Shown: positions 33,893-45,745, numbered from the stretch's first letter. The stretch: DNA of 64,000 bases from Gerris lacustris (GCA_951217055.1 OX578282.1:25015657-25079656); one strand, 5' to 3'. The notes: generated by a model not told the origin, from the letters alone. Program-made: numbers and translations.

Positions 33893-34160
33893 CTAAGTAT
33901 TTTGACTAGGATTATTGTTTTGGACGGTTTGAAAAGTCGGTCTTATGTTTTCTAAAATTGACAAATAATGTTTGTTAAAATCTTTGGAGTCTGTTTTATA
34001 ATTCATTGTTTTATTTTCTACAGCTATATGTGCTGCCTCCATCAACAGCCTTTTAAATTTATTATTTTCAGTGTTCAAAATTCATGTATTTTCAAAGTTC
34101 ATGTTATGACCACTGAGCTTAATGTGATCTACAAGAGCAGTGGCCCCATCCCAAAATCTC
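33893..34160 (-). pseudogene. Penelope-like GIY-YIG fragment
   Basis: Minus-strand frame GATALVDHIKLSGHNMNFEN, an in-frame TGA, then FKRLLMEAAHIAVENKTMNY and KDFNKHYLSIL. It aligns with the C-terminal half of the endonuclease at 700-957 (TAIANHT-x-x-N-x-H, YLEAAFIAM, SVNYKTD, NKYYSAVL). It is a different, more diverged subfamily and lacks the Y-I-G part. Confidence 0.65.
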
Positions 34161-35101
34161 AAGAGAAAGAAAACACTTTAATGATAGGATCAGCTGGTAC
34201 GACTGAAGCCGAGGGTCAAATTGGAGAGGAACCTTTTTTAGAATACATACCATATACTTCGGTATATGGTATTCGGCATTCGCACTGGATAGCCGGTCAT
34301 TCTACTTATGTATCTTATAGAAAAACCATAAAAAAAGCCATCTGCATTTATGATCAGTGGCAGCGAACAGAGTGCGACATCTGTTCTAAACGCCACTCGT
34401 GTGACAAGTGTAGTATATCCATATCCTAACTTCTAGCCTCTCAAGCCGGTCCCGTCCTTAAGTTCGGCGTTTTCTCCGTCCGCCTATGTCTGACTGCTTC
34501 TACTATTTACTAAACCCTCATGCCGGACGTTAATCGAGTAACATTGGCCTAAAAATAAACTATCGCGTTTTATGTTTATTTTTTTTAAAATTTACTCCTT
34601 GAATGTTTCCCATTTTAAAAAGGTTTACCGTTTAAGGAAATTTAAAAGCCGAATTGTCAAGATTAAATGTTTGCTAAATCCTGTGAGGGAAGAAAAAACC
34701 GTCTAGACATGTTTCAGTGGGGTTTCTATGCTGTGTTAAACCAATGTTGCAGATTTATGGTAAGAGGAAGGTTTGAGCAACCGATACTACTCTCTAGATA
34801 TTTTTTAAAGGGATGTATTCAAACAAAAAACTAAATACCTATGTATATATATGTTTTCTTTTTCTATTGAAAATCTGACTTAATTTTTTTATTTTACTTT
34901 ATAACCCCAAGCTTCATACTATATTTTTATTTTTTTAATGAAAGTTTTCTTAAAACCTTTAACACATAGAGCATTTACACCTTTTATTCTGTGGTTGTCA
35001 AATTAGATCACATGCTCAGAAAAATCATGACCCGAGTTCCCAGGTAAAATCTATTCAGCGAGATATTGATGAAAATAAATCTTATTTTTTCCGTGGTAGG
35101 C
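34161..35101. other. No recognised gene
   Basis: An open frame at 33968-34429 overlaps the Penelope fragment on the opposite strand, then runs on as a Cys-rich stretch (CDICSKRHSCDKC) of unknown meaning. There is a perfect hairpin at about 34247-34271 (ACCATATAC loop TTCG). Confidence 0.3.
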
Positions 35102-35596
35102 TGTGAAATAGTAACTTTAGAGCCTAAAAAACATAGCTAAAATCCATTTTTTCATTACGTGGACTTAAAAAATCTTTTCATTACTCCTAGCTGTAAAGAA
35201 AAAATCTTTTACGTCCTAGGCACTAAAAGATTTTTTCTTTACGGCGGGTAGTTGTCAAAACTTCCGTTAGTAGTGCTGCAGTCTTTGTAGAAATGCTTCT
35301 AGTACGATAAAAATCCGCTAGATGTCAATTCGTTTTATTTATCTTTTCTTATAGTGTAACCTCATTTTAAGGTTTCTTTTTTTAAGTCTTAAGTATGTAC
35401 TAATATTTGTTATTATTATATATTGATTAGTGATTAATATTTAATGTTTTTTCATTGTCTGCTACCTCGGAAAAAATAGCATATGCTACGCGACTTTGAA
35501 GTGTTTTTTCTTTACCTTGGCAATATTTACTGTCTCGCTTCGCTCGACAGTAAATGTAATTGCCGCGGTAAAGAAAAAACTCACTTCACAGCCTTG
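35102..35596. mobile_element. Palindrome-rich short DNA element
   Basis: The ends are GGCTGTGAAATAG and CACTTCACAGCC (inverted). Inside are two more hairpins: AAAGAAAAAATCTTTT with AAAAGATTTTTTCTTT (about 35197-35241), and TTTACTGTCTCGCTTCGCTCGACAGTAAA (about 35527-35555). It is probably a non-autonomous element. The class is unknown and no target duplication was established. Confidence 0.5.
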
Positions 35597-36300
35597 TAAC
35601 ATAATAAACTATTGTTGCAAATCGAAATTAAAAAAAAACAAAAACAATAACAATAAAAAAGTTGAAACTTTTTAAATAAGTATACAAATTATTCAATTAA
35701 TTGAGGTATTACAGGATTATGAATTATGGGATACATAAAAGTTTTGTTAGATTTGTCGGACCGATTTTTTATAAATCTTTAATACTGGTGAATGTGATCA
35801 ATCAGTCGATCACCCTTCAAAGAACAAATAAATAAACTTTTAATTGTGATCTTAAATCTATTTGCCATTTTTCTTCAGCTGTTATTTCTCTATTTTTTAT
35901 AACTACTGTTTCTTTTAAATTTAAATTTTTGTGACTAAACAATTAGTTAATTATCCTAGGTCTTTCTTATCAGTCGGAGTAAAGGTCTTTGTAAGACCTC
36001 TTCACGGATCAGTGTGAGGTCAGTTTTTCAACATAATTTATTAAATTAACTCAAAAATATTAGATTCACGCGTTAAAGAATTAATGAGTGTACAGTATGC
36101 CCGTTATGAGAAGTGACTTTTGACAATCAGATTAGCCAACCAAAATGAAGGACAAATAAAGCCACTATGCCTGACCTTCTAGAATTCAAAATCCTGACCT
36201 CTCATTGGTTCCCCACCCCAATTTTTTGGCTTTCCCGTGCTTTCAAAACTCATAACGCAACTGCATACATAACGCAAACTGTAGTTAAGACCCCCAAAAA

Positions 36301-36412
36301 ATGTTTGCGCAAACATTTTGACCGTGTATGGGCCTGTTTGATGTTTGCGCAAACATGATGTTTGACGTGTATGGCCTAAATTAGCCCCACATTAGGTTTG
36401 CGCAAAATGTTT
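36301..36412. repeat. Three TGTTTGCGCAAACA palindromes
   Basis: Perfect 14-bp palindrome TGTTTGCGCAAACA at about 36303 and 36342, with a degenerate third GTTTGCGCAAAATG at about 36399. Each is followed by GTGTATGGCC or a similar tract. It could be subterminal transposase-binding repeats of a short DNA element. Confidence 0.55.
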
Positions 36413-36428
36413 GATCGTGTGTGTGTGG

Positions 36429-36574
36429 CAGTGGCGTAACTATGAGCCCACTCGGGCCCATATCGCGGGCGGGCCCCCAGCGTCAGGGGCCCCTCATTCT
36501 AAACGGAAGAGGTTTTTATTTTGCTCATCAATTTTGTTTGGCGAGGGGCTCCCAATGCCCTAGCTACGCCTCTG
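36429..36574. mobile_element. hAT-like MITE
   Basis: Left end CAGTGGCGTAACTATG and right end reverse complement CAGAGGCGTAGCTAGG, 146 bp. The flanks GTGTGTGG (36421-36428) and GTATGGGG (36575-36582) match at 6 of 8, fitting an old hAT 8-bp duplication. Confidence 0.6.
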
Positions 36575-36582
36575 GTATGGGG

Positions 36583-37383
36583 GCCTTCATACAAAATAAT
36601 TGACCGTATATTATCACCACCTGCAAAAGCTAACAAGATTAAGTATCTTAACATAATAAGAAACAGTGGCTGTAAAGTTTCTAAGCTAGGCAGTTCATCT
36701 AATTCAAGTGGAGGAGTTAAGTGCTGCTAGCAATTATAACTCCTCTTTTATGTTGATAGCAGCTTGTTATTTGTGCAGCAATTCCTCGACACTTCCAGGC
36801 ACAGGTCGATTAAAACTTTCTCGGTTGTTTTAAACATTGTAAGACTCATAAACTTATATTTTAGGCAAATAAGTCAGCCTAAGTACAAAGTCAAATGACT
36901 TTTAAACTTTGACTCTTTTTATCAAAGGTATAATATAAATGACTCTTAATACATTTAATTTAGAGTCGCGTTCCAAGAATAATAAAGGATTTGCCTAAAA
37001 GCGAGGGTTAAAGAAAGGCGGATTATTTTTAATGGACTTTTCGTCTAATAAAATACTTTGTTAACAATCTAAATTTAAATTTTCCTTTCAATTTTCACAT
37101 TTAAAATCGATGCCCAACAAACCATTTTATAACAAAATTGAGACTTTCTTTTAACTTCAACAAGCTTAAATTGGCAGTTTTATTTAGAGTTACCTAGTCT
37201 GTCCCAGCTACGCCCTTTAAATAATCCAAGAGAAGAATTGGTTGAAAGAAAAACACTCGTTCCTTCGATTTTTCGAAATCCATAGAAAACTACCTTCATT
37301 ATACATCAATGTAAAGTATTATCATTAAAATTAAATTAATTAATCTACATTTATATTTGTTATATATTTCTTAATGTTATATA
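36583..37383. other. No recognised feature
   Basis: AT-rich spacer up to the TA microsatellite. Confidence 0.3.
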
Positions 37384-37454
<71 letters not shown>

Positions 37455-37736
37455 CAAGGTGGTCCAAAAGTCCCCCCCCCCTCTTAACTTTTGAACGGTT
37501 TGAGATAAATTAATGAAACTTGGGGGATCTCTACCATGCAAAGGGAAGTTTGTTTTCATGCAATCGCCCACTAGGGGCAACCACCCACTTTGCCCCCAGG
37601 CCACCCAACTTCAAGATTTCAAATTGGAGTGTATATTTTTGAGTGTAAACTTTTACTTGAAACAATTTTTTCTATCTTCAATATTTTGCCCCCTGCAGGG
37701 GGCCAAAGATAACAAAATAACCCTTCCGAAATATTA
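37384..37736 (+). repeat. TA tract plus left part of a TIR element
   Basis: (TA)n at 37384-37447 is followed by ACAAGGTGGTCCAAAAGTCC, which is inverted at 40695-40727 (ACTTTTGGACCTCACTGTATA, then TA tract). The block AGGGGCAACCACCCACTTTG with the next 40 bp (37571-37635) recurs in the same orientation at 40543-40605. I infer pieces of a Tc/mariner-like non-autonomous element inserted at TA sites. Confidence 0.5.
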
Positions 37737-38106
37737 TGTGGCGGACCTGGAATGGCCTTGCTCCCTTAACCTGGGTTATGTTTTGTTTACATTTTATTTA
37801 TATTTAATTTGTTCTGTTTTATTTTTGACTTAGTCGTTCTTGTCAACTAAAAATAAATATATATTCTTAATTCATCGACAGTTAAATTTATTTCTAATTT
37901 ATCGTTATTTATATATAAACATATGTTATATATTTGGGTGTACCCTATAAAGGGCCCCATATAACTGGTGACCCCGATTAGAACAAGAAACCTTCAGGAA
38001 ATCCGTAAGTCAAAATTCAGTTTTATTCTTTTTAAATTTGGAAATTTCAGAATTTCATTTTATTTAAAGAAATACATTTCGCCATAAGAACAGCTTTCAA
38101 AATTCA

Positions 38107-38972
38107 ATGGAGGAAGAAATCAAGAGCGGCCCGACAGGAGTGGACGAAAAGAGCGAGTCGAAGCTAGAGCGGGAACATCGTCGATAGCGAGAGTGGCAGT
38201 CAAACTACCGGCGTTCTGGAAAGGAAATCCTGCGCTCTGGTTTGCACAGGCAGAGGCCAACTTTAGGGTTGCCGCCATTTCAGTCGAAAATACAAAATTT
38301 GATATCATTGTGGCAGCTTTAGATCAAGACATAGTGACGCACGTGAGTGATCTAGTCCTATCACCCCCTACCCATAATGCTTATTTAAAACTAAAAGAAC
38401 GGTTAGTAGCTTCTTTCGCGGATAATCAGGCCACTCGTCTTAAGAAGTTAATTTCTGGTCTTGAGTTAGGAGACTATAAGCCCTCACATTTGTTGCGACA
38501 AATGAAAGAGCCAGCCCAGAACCAATTCCCAGACGACGCACTAAAAATGTTATGGCTACACAAACTCCCTTACAGCACACAACAAATCCTAGCTGCTAGC
38601 GACTCGTTGACACTAGATCAATTATTATGTACTATTGCCGATAAAATAATAGATATCAGGCCGGAAGTTTGTTCGATGCGGAATCCGGGGACATCTTCTA
38701 GTTCAACTAGCGCCGATCCTAGACTGGTTTCCATGTTTCAGGACATAATCAAACAGTTAGATTCGCTGGCTGTTAGAGTTTCGGAAATCGAAGGGCTTCG
38801 ACAACAACCGCCTCGTGATCGTCCTAGAGCTGACAGATCAAGATCACCTCCACATTCCCGTCAGGTACACAACCCCGAGATATGTTGGTATCACAGTACA
38901 TTTGGTAAGAAGGCATATAAGTGCAAGGCACCCTGCAAACATCGAGAGGGAAACGGGCAAGGGAGTGCGTAA
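38107..38972 (+). pseudogene. Gypsy-type Gag, frameshifted near its start
   Basis: Starts MEEEIKSGPTGVDEK at 38107, stops after about 28 codons, and continues in the next frame from VAVKLPAFWKGNPALWFAQA (38190 on) to 38972. The F-W-x-x-N-P-x-x-W-F-x-x-x-E block, THVSDLV, and a C-terminal Ser/Arg-rich stretch ending ICWYHSTFG-x-x-A-x-x-C are typical of arthropod Mag-like Gag proteins. It forms the particle that encloses element RNA. The zinc-knuckle-like end is intact up to the stop. Confidence 0.7.
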
Positions 38973-39238
38973 ATGCGGCTTACGACACCGCCCAACTTTC
39001 CAGCCGCCTTTTTATTGTGGATAAGCTCTCGGGTCACAAATTCCTTATAGACACAGGCTCCGATATCTCGGTTATACCACCCACCGAAAAAGAACGAAGT
39101 TATCCGGTTGCTCGGTATTTATCAGCCGCCAACGGTACGAAAATAGCTACTTACGGTGAGAAAGCAATCATTCTGAGTCTCAACTTACCTCGGAAAATTA
39201 AGTGGAATTTTACGATAGCGGACGTTTCTCAATTTTAA
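38921..39238 (+). pseudogene. Gypsy-type aspartic protease
   Basis: Overlaps the end of Gag in another frame. FLIDTGSDISVIPP is the aspartic protease active site (D-T-G). ADVS follows at the break point. The frame then runs into the LINE insertion at 39232 and stops. The homologous sequence resumes at 39854 in frame. Confidence 0.75.
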
Positions 39239-39853
39239 CTAGCAATAATAGTGTAACCCAGGAGATACAGACTAGATTGGCAGCAGGTAATAGAAGCTAT
39301 TTTTCACTCCTGAGGGTAATGAAAAACAGTATTATTAGCCGAGATACCAAAATCCTTTACCTTGCGAGGTAAAGTGAGTTTACCTTACCATCATTAGATC
39401 AGTTGTTCTCTATGGCTCGGAGACATGGACATTGACCAACAGAGATGAAGAAGTGCTACGACGCTGGGAAAGGAAGGTTCTACGACGCATTTATGGACCA
39501 GTGTGTGAAGAGGGTCAATGGAGAACACGGTACAACAGGGAGTTGTATCAAATGTATGGTAGACCAGATATAGTGTGTGACATCCGTAAAGGAAGATTGA
39601 GATGGTTGGGCCACGTGGAGAGGATGCCGGAAGAAAGAGCTCCTAAGAAGGTCTTCAAAGGAAATTCAGGAGGAAGAAGGTTAAGAGGGCGCCCAAGACT
39701 TCGGTGGAACGACCAAGTTGAGGACGACCTCCAACGCCTGGGAGTAAGAAGGTGGAGGATTGTGGCCCAGGATAGAGACCTCTGGAAGCAAACTGTGTTG
39801 CAGGTCCAGGCTCTTCGAGAGCTGTAGCACCAGGGATGTATGTATGTATGTAT
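39232..39853 (+). mobile_element. LINE 3' fragment inserted in the gypsy element
   Basis: GGACGTTTCTCA at 39220-39231 is repeated at 39854-39865 and brackets the insertion. The translation is broken: NRSYFSLLRVMKNSIISR, VVLYGSETWTLTNRDEEVL, then an open frame at 39432-39827 with RLRWLGHVERM and RGRPRLRWNDQVEDDL. These are C-terminal blocks of an RTE-type LINE. It ends in a (TGTA)n tail at about 39837-39853. Severely 5' truncated. Confidence 0.85.
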
Positions 39854-40542
39854 GGACGTTTCTCACCCAATTATTGGCGTTGACTTGTTGATTCACCATG
39901 GATTTTTATTAGACCAACGCAACAAGCGGATAGTAGATCAGCGCCAACGTTCTGCCACAGGTGAAGTTACATCTCTTCCTTCGCTCGAATTATCATCAGT
40001 AGATCAAATCAGTTCTTGCGGTAAGTTGCTGAAAGAGTTTCCATCCAACACAAGTTCAACTAATTCTTACCGTCAGCCAATTCAACACGACACCGTTCAT
40101 TATATCGAACGGATATAATGAACCTCCAATCTCGAGCAGGGTAAGAATGTTAGCTCCAGAGAAATTTAAGACAGCAAAAGCGGAGTTCGATCAAATGTTA
40201 GAAGAAGGACTGATACGGCCTTCTCGAAGTCCTTGGTCTAGCCCTCTTCACCTGGTCCCAAAAAAAGACAGGTCATGGCGGCCGTGTGGAGATTATTGTC
40301 AACTAAATGCCGTCACACTACCTGACAAATATCCTTTTCCACACATTCAGGATTGCAATAATTTTCTTTATGGCAAGAAAATATTCTCGAGCCTAGACTT
40401 GAGAAAAAGCGTACCATCAGATCCCAATCGCAACTAAATACATTCCGAAAACAGCAATTTCTACTCCGTTTGGTCTGTACGAGTACTCATTTATGCCGTT
40501 CGGTCTCCGAAACTCAGCGGCTACTTTTCAACGTTTTATTAG
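39854..40542 (+). pseudogene. Gypsy-type protease end and reverse transcriptase start
   Basis: DVSHPIIGVDLLIHHGFLL closes the protease. After an in-frame stop (40116-40118), the frame at 40147-40437 encodes LIRPSRSPWSSPLHLVPKKD, WRPCGDYCQLN and FSSLDLRK (finger motifs and first catalytic Asp). A frameshift leads to TPFGLYEYSFMPFGL and TFQRFI, then truncation before the Y-x-D-D box. Inactive. Confidence 0.75.
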
Positions 40543-40725
40543 GGGCAACCACCCACTTTGCCCCCAGGCCACCCAACTTCAAAATTTCAAATTGGAATGT
40601 ACATTTGATAGCATATTTATTCTATGCTTCTTATATTTGGATTCTACGGTGAAAAATAATAAAAGTATACTTGTTCAGTTTCATTACTTTATTTCCAATC
40701 GTTTATCGTTTACTTTTGGACCTCA

Positions 40726-40792
<67 letters not shown>
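40543..40792 (+). repeat. Right part of the TIR element plus TA tract
   Basis: 40543-40605 matches 37571-37635. ACTTTTGGACCTCACTGTATA then leads into (TA)n at about 40729-40792. The terminal GGTCCAAAAGT is inverted relative to 37460. Confidence 0.5.
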
Positions 40793-40795
<3 letters not shown>

Positions 40796-42949
40796 TGCTC
40801 TTTTAAGTTTATTAGTCAACAAATTTTGTGATTAAAACGTTATTTCTTATTTTGAAAAGTGTCTTGCCTTGTTTATTTGTGTGCCTTCGATAGTTTCCTT
40901 GAATCCACTAAGCTTAGACCACCTTTGTTTTAAAACTAGCGTTCTCAGATTAGGTGATTTATCTTCTAGAGTGTTCTAGAAAAATTCTACCATCATGTAG
41001 ATGTATTTAAAACTATACGTATTCAAGCTTATATATAATTTTGTTGGGGGAAAATTAAATTGAATATTTCGAGTAGAAAATTTCAAAACGTTTTCAATGC
41101 AATATACTAAAGCTCTATATAATAATACAAGCATTCGCCCCGCGCTTCACGCGGGGTTCATGCTTGCAATCAGTGGCTGTATATTATTACTGTTTTATAT
41201 CTATTACTATCATATTGGTTAATTGAGTAGGCCAATTCATTAATTATAATACTTTATACTTAATTATTTGTTCAGCTTAATATAGAAAATGAAAATGGCT
41301 TAACTTAAATTTAAATAAATTACTTGAAAATGGGTCCTCCCAAAAAATCGCAGGACTTTTTCCAAAATGATTATAAAATGAGGATAAAATTTAACTCTGC
41401 CTCCCTTAATAGGAATTTCCTCGCCATCCAGAGGAAACATATAGCTAGGCCACACCTAAAACTAAAACGTAATCCTAAAAACAAACTATGCTACACAAAA
41501 TACTATTAACTATGTAGTAATGGACCGTAAACAATATTCCGTGTATAAGCAATTCCATCTGTAGCCCTCTCAGATGGTACCAAAACTTGTATGAAGGATC
41601 TACTTCTTACTACGACGTACATTGGCCGGGGCTAAAGCATGTTTCTGATATCCACACCAACAAAAGATGTTTGGGCCTGGGATTTATTTTTAATGAACTC
41701 TGATAATTTATAATATATAACCAAGATGGTTTTCTAACGTGAATAGAATATTTAGATACTTATTTCAGAAATGCCTTAAAATATTAGAGATATTGCTGGC
41801 TATTAAAAAGTACTTCAGGAGGATATACGAAATCATTAAGGTCATTTAAATCTGTTACATGTGCAACTCGTTAAGAGATATTATTACGTACGTCACTTCG
41901 TATATTTCAGATATAATTTGTTACTCTTTCTTAAGATTGAGGAACCATCTTAAATTTTCAATCAGCGGCTGTATTACTACTATTTTATACCTATTACTAT
42001 TATATTGGTTAATTGAATAGGCCATTTAATCAAATATAATACTTTGTACTCCGAGATTCACACCAACAAAAAAATATTTTTGACTCTGGGGTTTATTTAT
42101 TGCCATCGAATAAGCAAATTTCAAGGGGAACTTTCAATGCATCATAATTTCCACACCTCTATTTCTTCCGACTTCAAATTTAAAGTTATTCTTGGAATTA
42201 ATATTACTTCCTCCGAAGATGGTTTTCTTACTTGAATAAAATATTTAGATATCTTAACTGTGATTAGTTTAGTTCCATTAATAATGAATTGATTAATGAA
42301 ATTTAAATTTCTCATTTATATACCTTTAGAACGAATTTTATAATTCAATATTTTTTTATATTTCTTTATACTTGTTTTGAACTATAGAATATAAGCTTAA
42401 AAAAAATTGTTAAAAAGTTAAAATGAAGTTATTTATGAAATTTTAAATTTGTTTGTTCTTTATAAATACTAATTTTTCTCAGAAAAAACGACAAATTAAT
42501 AGAATAATAAATACCCGATTTAATAGCATTAGTTTGTGGTTTAAGCACCCGAATCGAAGTCAAAAATTTAACAAACATTGATCAAATTTACTCTACTTAA
42601 GGTAGAACCGATTGCCGTAACCGTAGGGTTCATGCTAGGAATCGGTGGCTATGTCACAGTGTTAACATATTAGAGTAAATTTTTGCCCCTCTCATGAAAT
42701 AAATTACATTATATTTGATTAGTTTTATTGCAGAATAATAATAATAACAATAATAAAGATGGAACCTCAGTTAATTTATTTTATTATTTATTAGTACTCT
42801 AAATTAATTAAACATAAGTAGAAAAGGTCGAGGTGAAATAATAATTACATATATGTATAATTAAGCTACATCATGTAAAAAGAAAACAATGTCGAAATAA
42901 TTTGACATATTAAGGGGCTTCATTATAATCTAGAACACACAAATAACTA
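40793..42949. repeat. AT-rich, with a repeated CGGTGGCT/TATTGGTTAATTGA block
   Basis: At 41130-41270 a CCCCGCGCTTCACGCGGGG hairpin is followed by GTTCATGCTTGCAATCAGTGG and then TATTGGTTAATTGAGTAGGCC. A second partial copy lies at 41955-42050 and a third stub at 42620-42655. These are pieces of one dispersed repeat. No gene; short open frames here are chance. Confidence 0.45.
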
Positions 42950-43275
42950 TAAATTACCCTAAATAAACTAAAACATTCATTTAAATATAGTAAAACAACA
43001 TTTTAATAAAGTAAAACATTCACTTAAATAAACTGAAATATTAACTTAATGTAGAATTTAACAAACTATAAATCAGTTCATTCTAGTAATAATAATATGA
43101 TAATAAAATCAATTTTAAAAAAAGTAAAAAATTAATTTGAATAAACTAAAATAATCATTTAAATAAACTAAAATATTCATTTAAATAAAGTGAAAATTAA
43201 TTTAAATAAACTAAAACATTCATTTAAATAAAGTAAAATATTCATTTTAATGAACTAAACATTTTCTTAATATAG
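42950..43275. repeat. Minisatellite of about 23 bp, higher-order
   Basis: Imperfect tandem units of the type TAAACTAAAACATTCATTTAAA. Blocks of units end twice with TAGAATTTA-CAA-CT (about 43050 and 43268), suggesting a higher-order unit of about 220 bp. Confidence 0.6.
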
Positions 43276-44169
43276 AATTTACCAACCTGTTAAAAACAAT
43301 TGTATTAACAATAATATGGTAACAAAACAAATAAATAATTAGTTAACATAAGAATAAAATTATACCTTAATAAATGTCGGTAGTATAAGAAAACATGTCG
43401 GGAGGTGTGTAGTGCACGACGGCTGTATACGTAACTGACGTCAAGGAGAGTGGGTGAAGAAAGAGAGGGGACATTTTTGTTTACATCTAGTCTAGGATCC
43501 AAAGTGTGTTTACACTATTGTATTAATTATCTTTTACCTTTCAAACAACAAGTTGTTTTCTTTATCTTTATACTTGTGTTTAACTATACAAATAAACTAT
43601 AATAATAAAAACATGATTATTTCTTAAAAACGTAAACATGACGGTATTTACGGAATTTTAAATTAGTTTTTCTTTATAAATACTCATTTTTCTCGGCAAT
43701 AAAGACAGACAATTTGAAAAATAAATACTTATTTTAAAGAGCATTAATGTGGTGTTCAAAACCCCCAATCTGAAATTAAATCGACCCTTAATTACTTACC
43801 CCATAAGAGCTCAAAGTCAAAAAATTTACTAAAAATTAACAAATTTTCTCGGTATAAGGTAGAACCGTTGGTCGTACGACAAAAAGTCAAGAGACCAAAG
43901 TTGTAGATCTTTTAAAATCAGTTACCGCTGGTGCTATCCGCTTTTTGATAGGACTTAGCGTTTAGCCGCTATAGCCCTTCGAAGAAAACCTTCAATTTGC
44001 GTCCCCCGTTTTTATTTTTTTAAGGGGGGTAAAAATAATTTTTTTCGACTTTTCAGATTTTTCTAGTCGGTTTGGGCCGATTCTGGACCAAACGCAAAAA
44101 ACCGCGAGTCTCTAGGTGGTCTGGAAGGGCCTAAACATTTTGATAACCCGATCAGCTGATTAGCCACTT
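43276..44169. other. No recognised gene
   Basis: AT-rich at first, then a stretch around 43920-44140 of moderate GC with no open frame. Unassigned. Confidence 0.3.
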
Positions 44170-44544
44170 TATATATATAATACTAAATAGAAATAAGTAA
44201 TGGGAAAAAATATTGGGTAAAATAAGTACAACCTCGGAAATAATTAAATATAAAAGATAAACTCAACTAGGGAGAAAAAGGAACAAGACCCAACAGTTTC
44301 CGCCCACCAAAATTTATGATTAAATTTTATGAAAAAGAAATCAAACTACTCCAAAAAAAATTAGAAAATCTGTCAAAATTGAAACAGAAGAACCTCGAAG
44401 TGAAATTATAAAAGTGAACTCACTTCCAAATGAGTTGACTCAAAACAAAAATGAAGAAAGTACTAGAAAAAAAATCAAAATTGAAGAACCTTCCAAAAAG
44501 AATGGACACAAGGCAAAAAGAAGAAAAAGATAAATGCTGTGTCA

Positions 44545-45678
44545 CTTGTTGAACAAGTTGCCACCTATTTAGACGTTTGGAAGGAGTATCTTCAACGTTG
44601 TGCTGTACTACCGACACTAGTGGTCCACCTACAAGAAAAAGGCCAGGGGTAAGACAGTCGTACTCAGTGGGGTCTGAAGACAGTGGACAGAGGGGACGAG
44701 AATTTAACACAGCTTCAACTTTGCAACGTATAGTTGAAAGCTCCTCGAAAGTAAATGGCCTTTCACCCATGATACGTTTAAGGTGATATTTAGTAGATTT
44801 AAAACCGGCCTCATTAGCCCATTAAAATGAGGGGCGCTCGGACAGTTAAATTTCCAATTAATATTCCTATTAGAAAGCGAATTGTTTAAGCTATTTTGTA
44901 CTTTTACATTTTTGAGAAAAATATACAACTCTTTAAGATGACGAGCTGCTCCCACGAAGTTGGTACCGCAATCGCTAATGATTTCGACGCAGGCACCGCG
45001 TCTAGCTACAAATCTATCTAAACAAGCGAGAAATGCGTCTGTGGATAAATCTGAAACCGCCTCAAGGTGTACTGCGCGGGTACTTAAACAAACAAAAATA
45101 CAAAAGTAAGCTATGGAGAGTTTGTTATTACGGCGCTTGCTTTCTTTTATGATAATAGGACCACCGAAGTCGCAACCTACTTTAAAAAATGGCTTGGAAG
45201 GTTGTACACGAGCCTCAGGTAAATCGGCCATAAGGGGTTGAAACGGTTTGGCAGAGAAACGAAAACACTTAGAGCATTGTCTGATAGTCTTACGAATGAT
45301 ACTTCTCGCTGAAACTATCCAAAAACGACGAGAGAGAAGAGATTGCAAAAAACGAGGTCCGGTGTGTAAATACAATAAATGATAGTGATTAATAATGAGC
45401 CTAGTGATATGCGCGTTCTTCGGGAGTAATATCGGGTTTTTTGCGTCCGGAGGTAAAGACGAATTTTTTAACCTGCCGGGCGGCAGGATTTTAAGGGTGG
45501 GCACCCTTAAAATACCTAGGGTGTCTACAAACGGAGATAAATTTTGCACATTAGAAGTACATTCAAGCTTCTTATGTAACAAATCTAACTCTTTAGAGAA
45601 ATAATGCTTTTGAGTTAAAATGATCAATATGTGTAAAGCGGAATTTAGGTCTAAAGGTCGCGAAGCTCCCGTATTCAT
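44545..45678 (-). pseudogene. Older BEL/Pao: integrase, one frameshift
   Basis: Zinc-binding region HYHLLYLHTGPRFLQSLL and QCSKC. Catalytic core: VGCDFGGPI and ISDCGTNFVGA. After APHFNGL a one-base frameshift at about 44815 moves the catalytic Glu block into the frame of 44420-44770, which holds GERPFTFEELSTI and EAVLNSRPLCPLS. C-terminal similarity ends near 44545 in sequence that no longer codes. Confidence 0.75.
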
Positions 45679-45745
45679 ATCAATAGAGCGCGAAAAATAT
45701 AATTTTAAAACATTAAATTTATCAATGGTAATTTGGTTAGAAGAG

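Larger units (their letters stand above)
37737..40542 (+). mobile_element. Truncated Ty3/gypsy-type LTR element
   Basis: The 5' LTR begins about TGTGGCGGACCTGG (37737) and ends near 37967, directly followed by the primer-binding-like TGGTGACCCCGA. Gag, protease and the first third of reverse transcriptase follow. It breaks off inside the RT (after a FQRFI motif) where the AGGGGCAACC repeat begins. RNase H, integrase and the 3' LTR are absent. It is interrupted at 39232-39853 by a LINE fragment. No envelope-like frame. Confidence 0.75.

Noticed and set aside
33968..34429. 153-codon plus-strand frame as a host gene
   Set aside because: Its first third lies opposite the Penelope endonuclease fragment, and the Cys-rich end matches no family I know.
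41130..42655. CRISPR-like spaced repeats
   Set aside because: Only three unevenly spaced, diverged copies in a eukaryotic intron; they are dispersed-repeat pieces.
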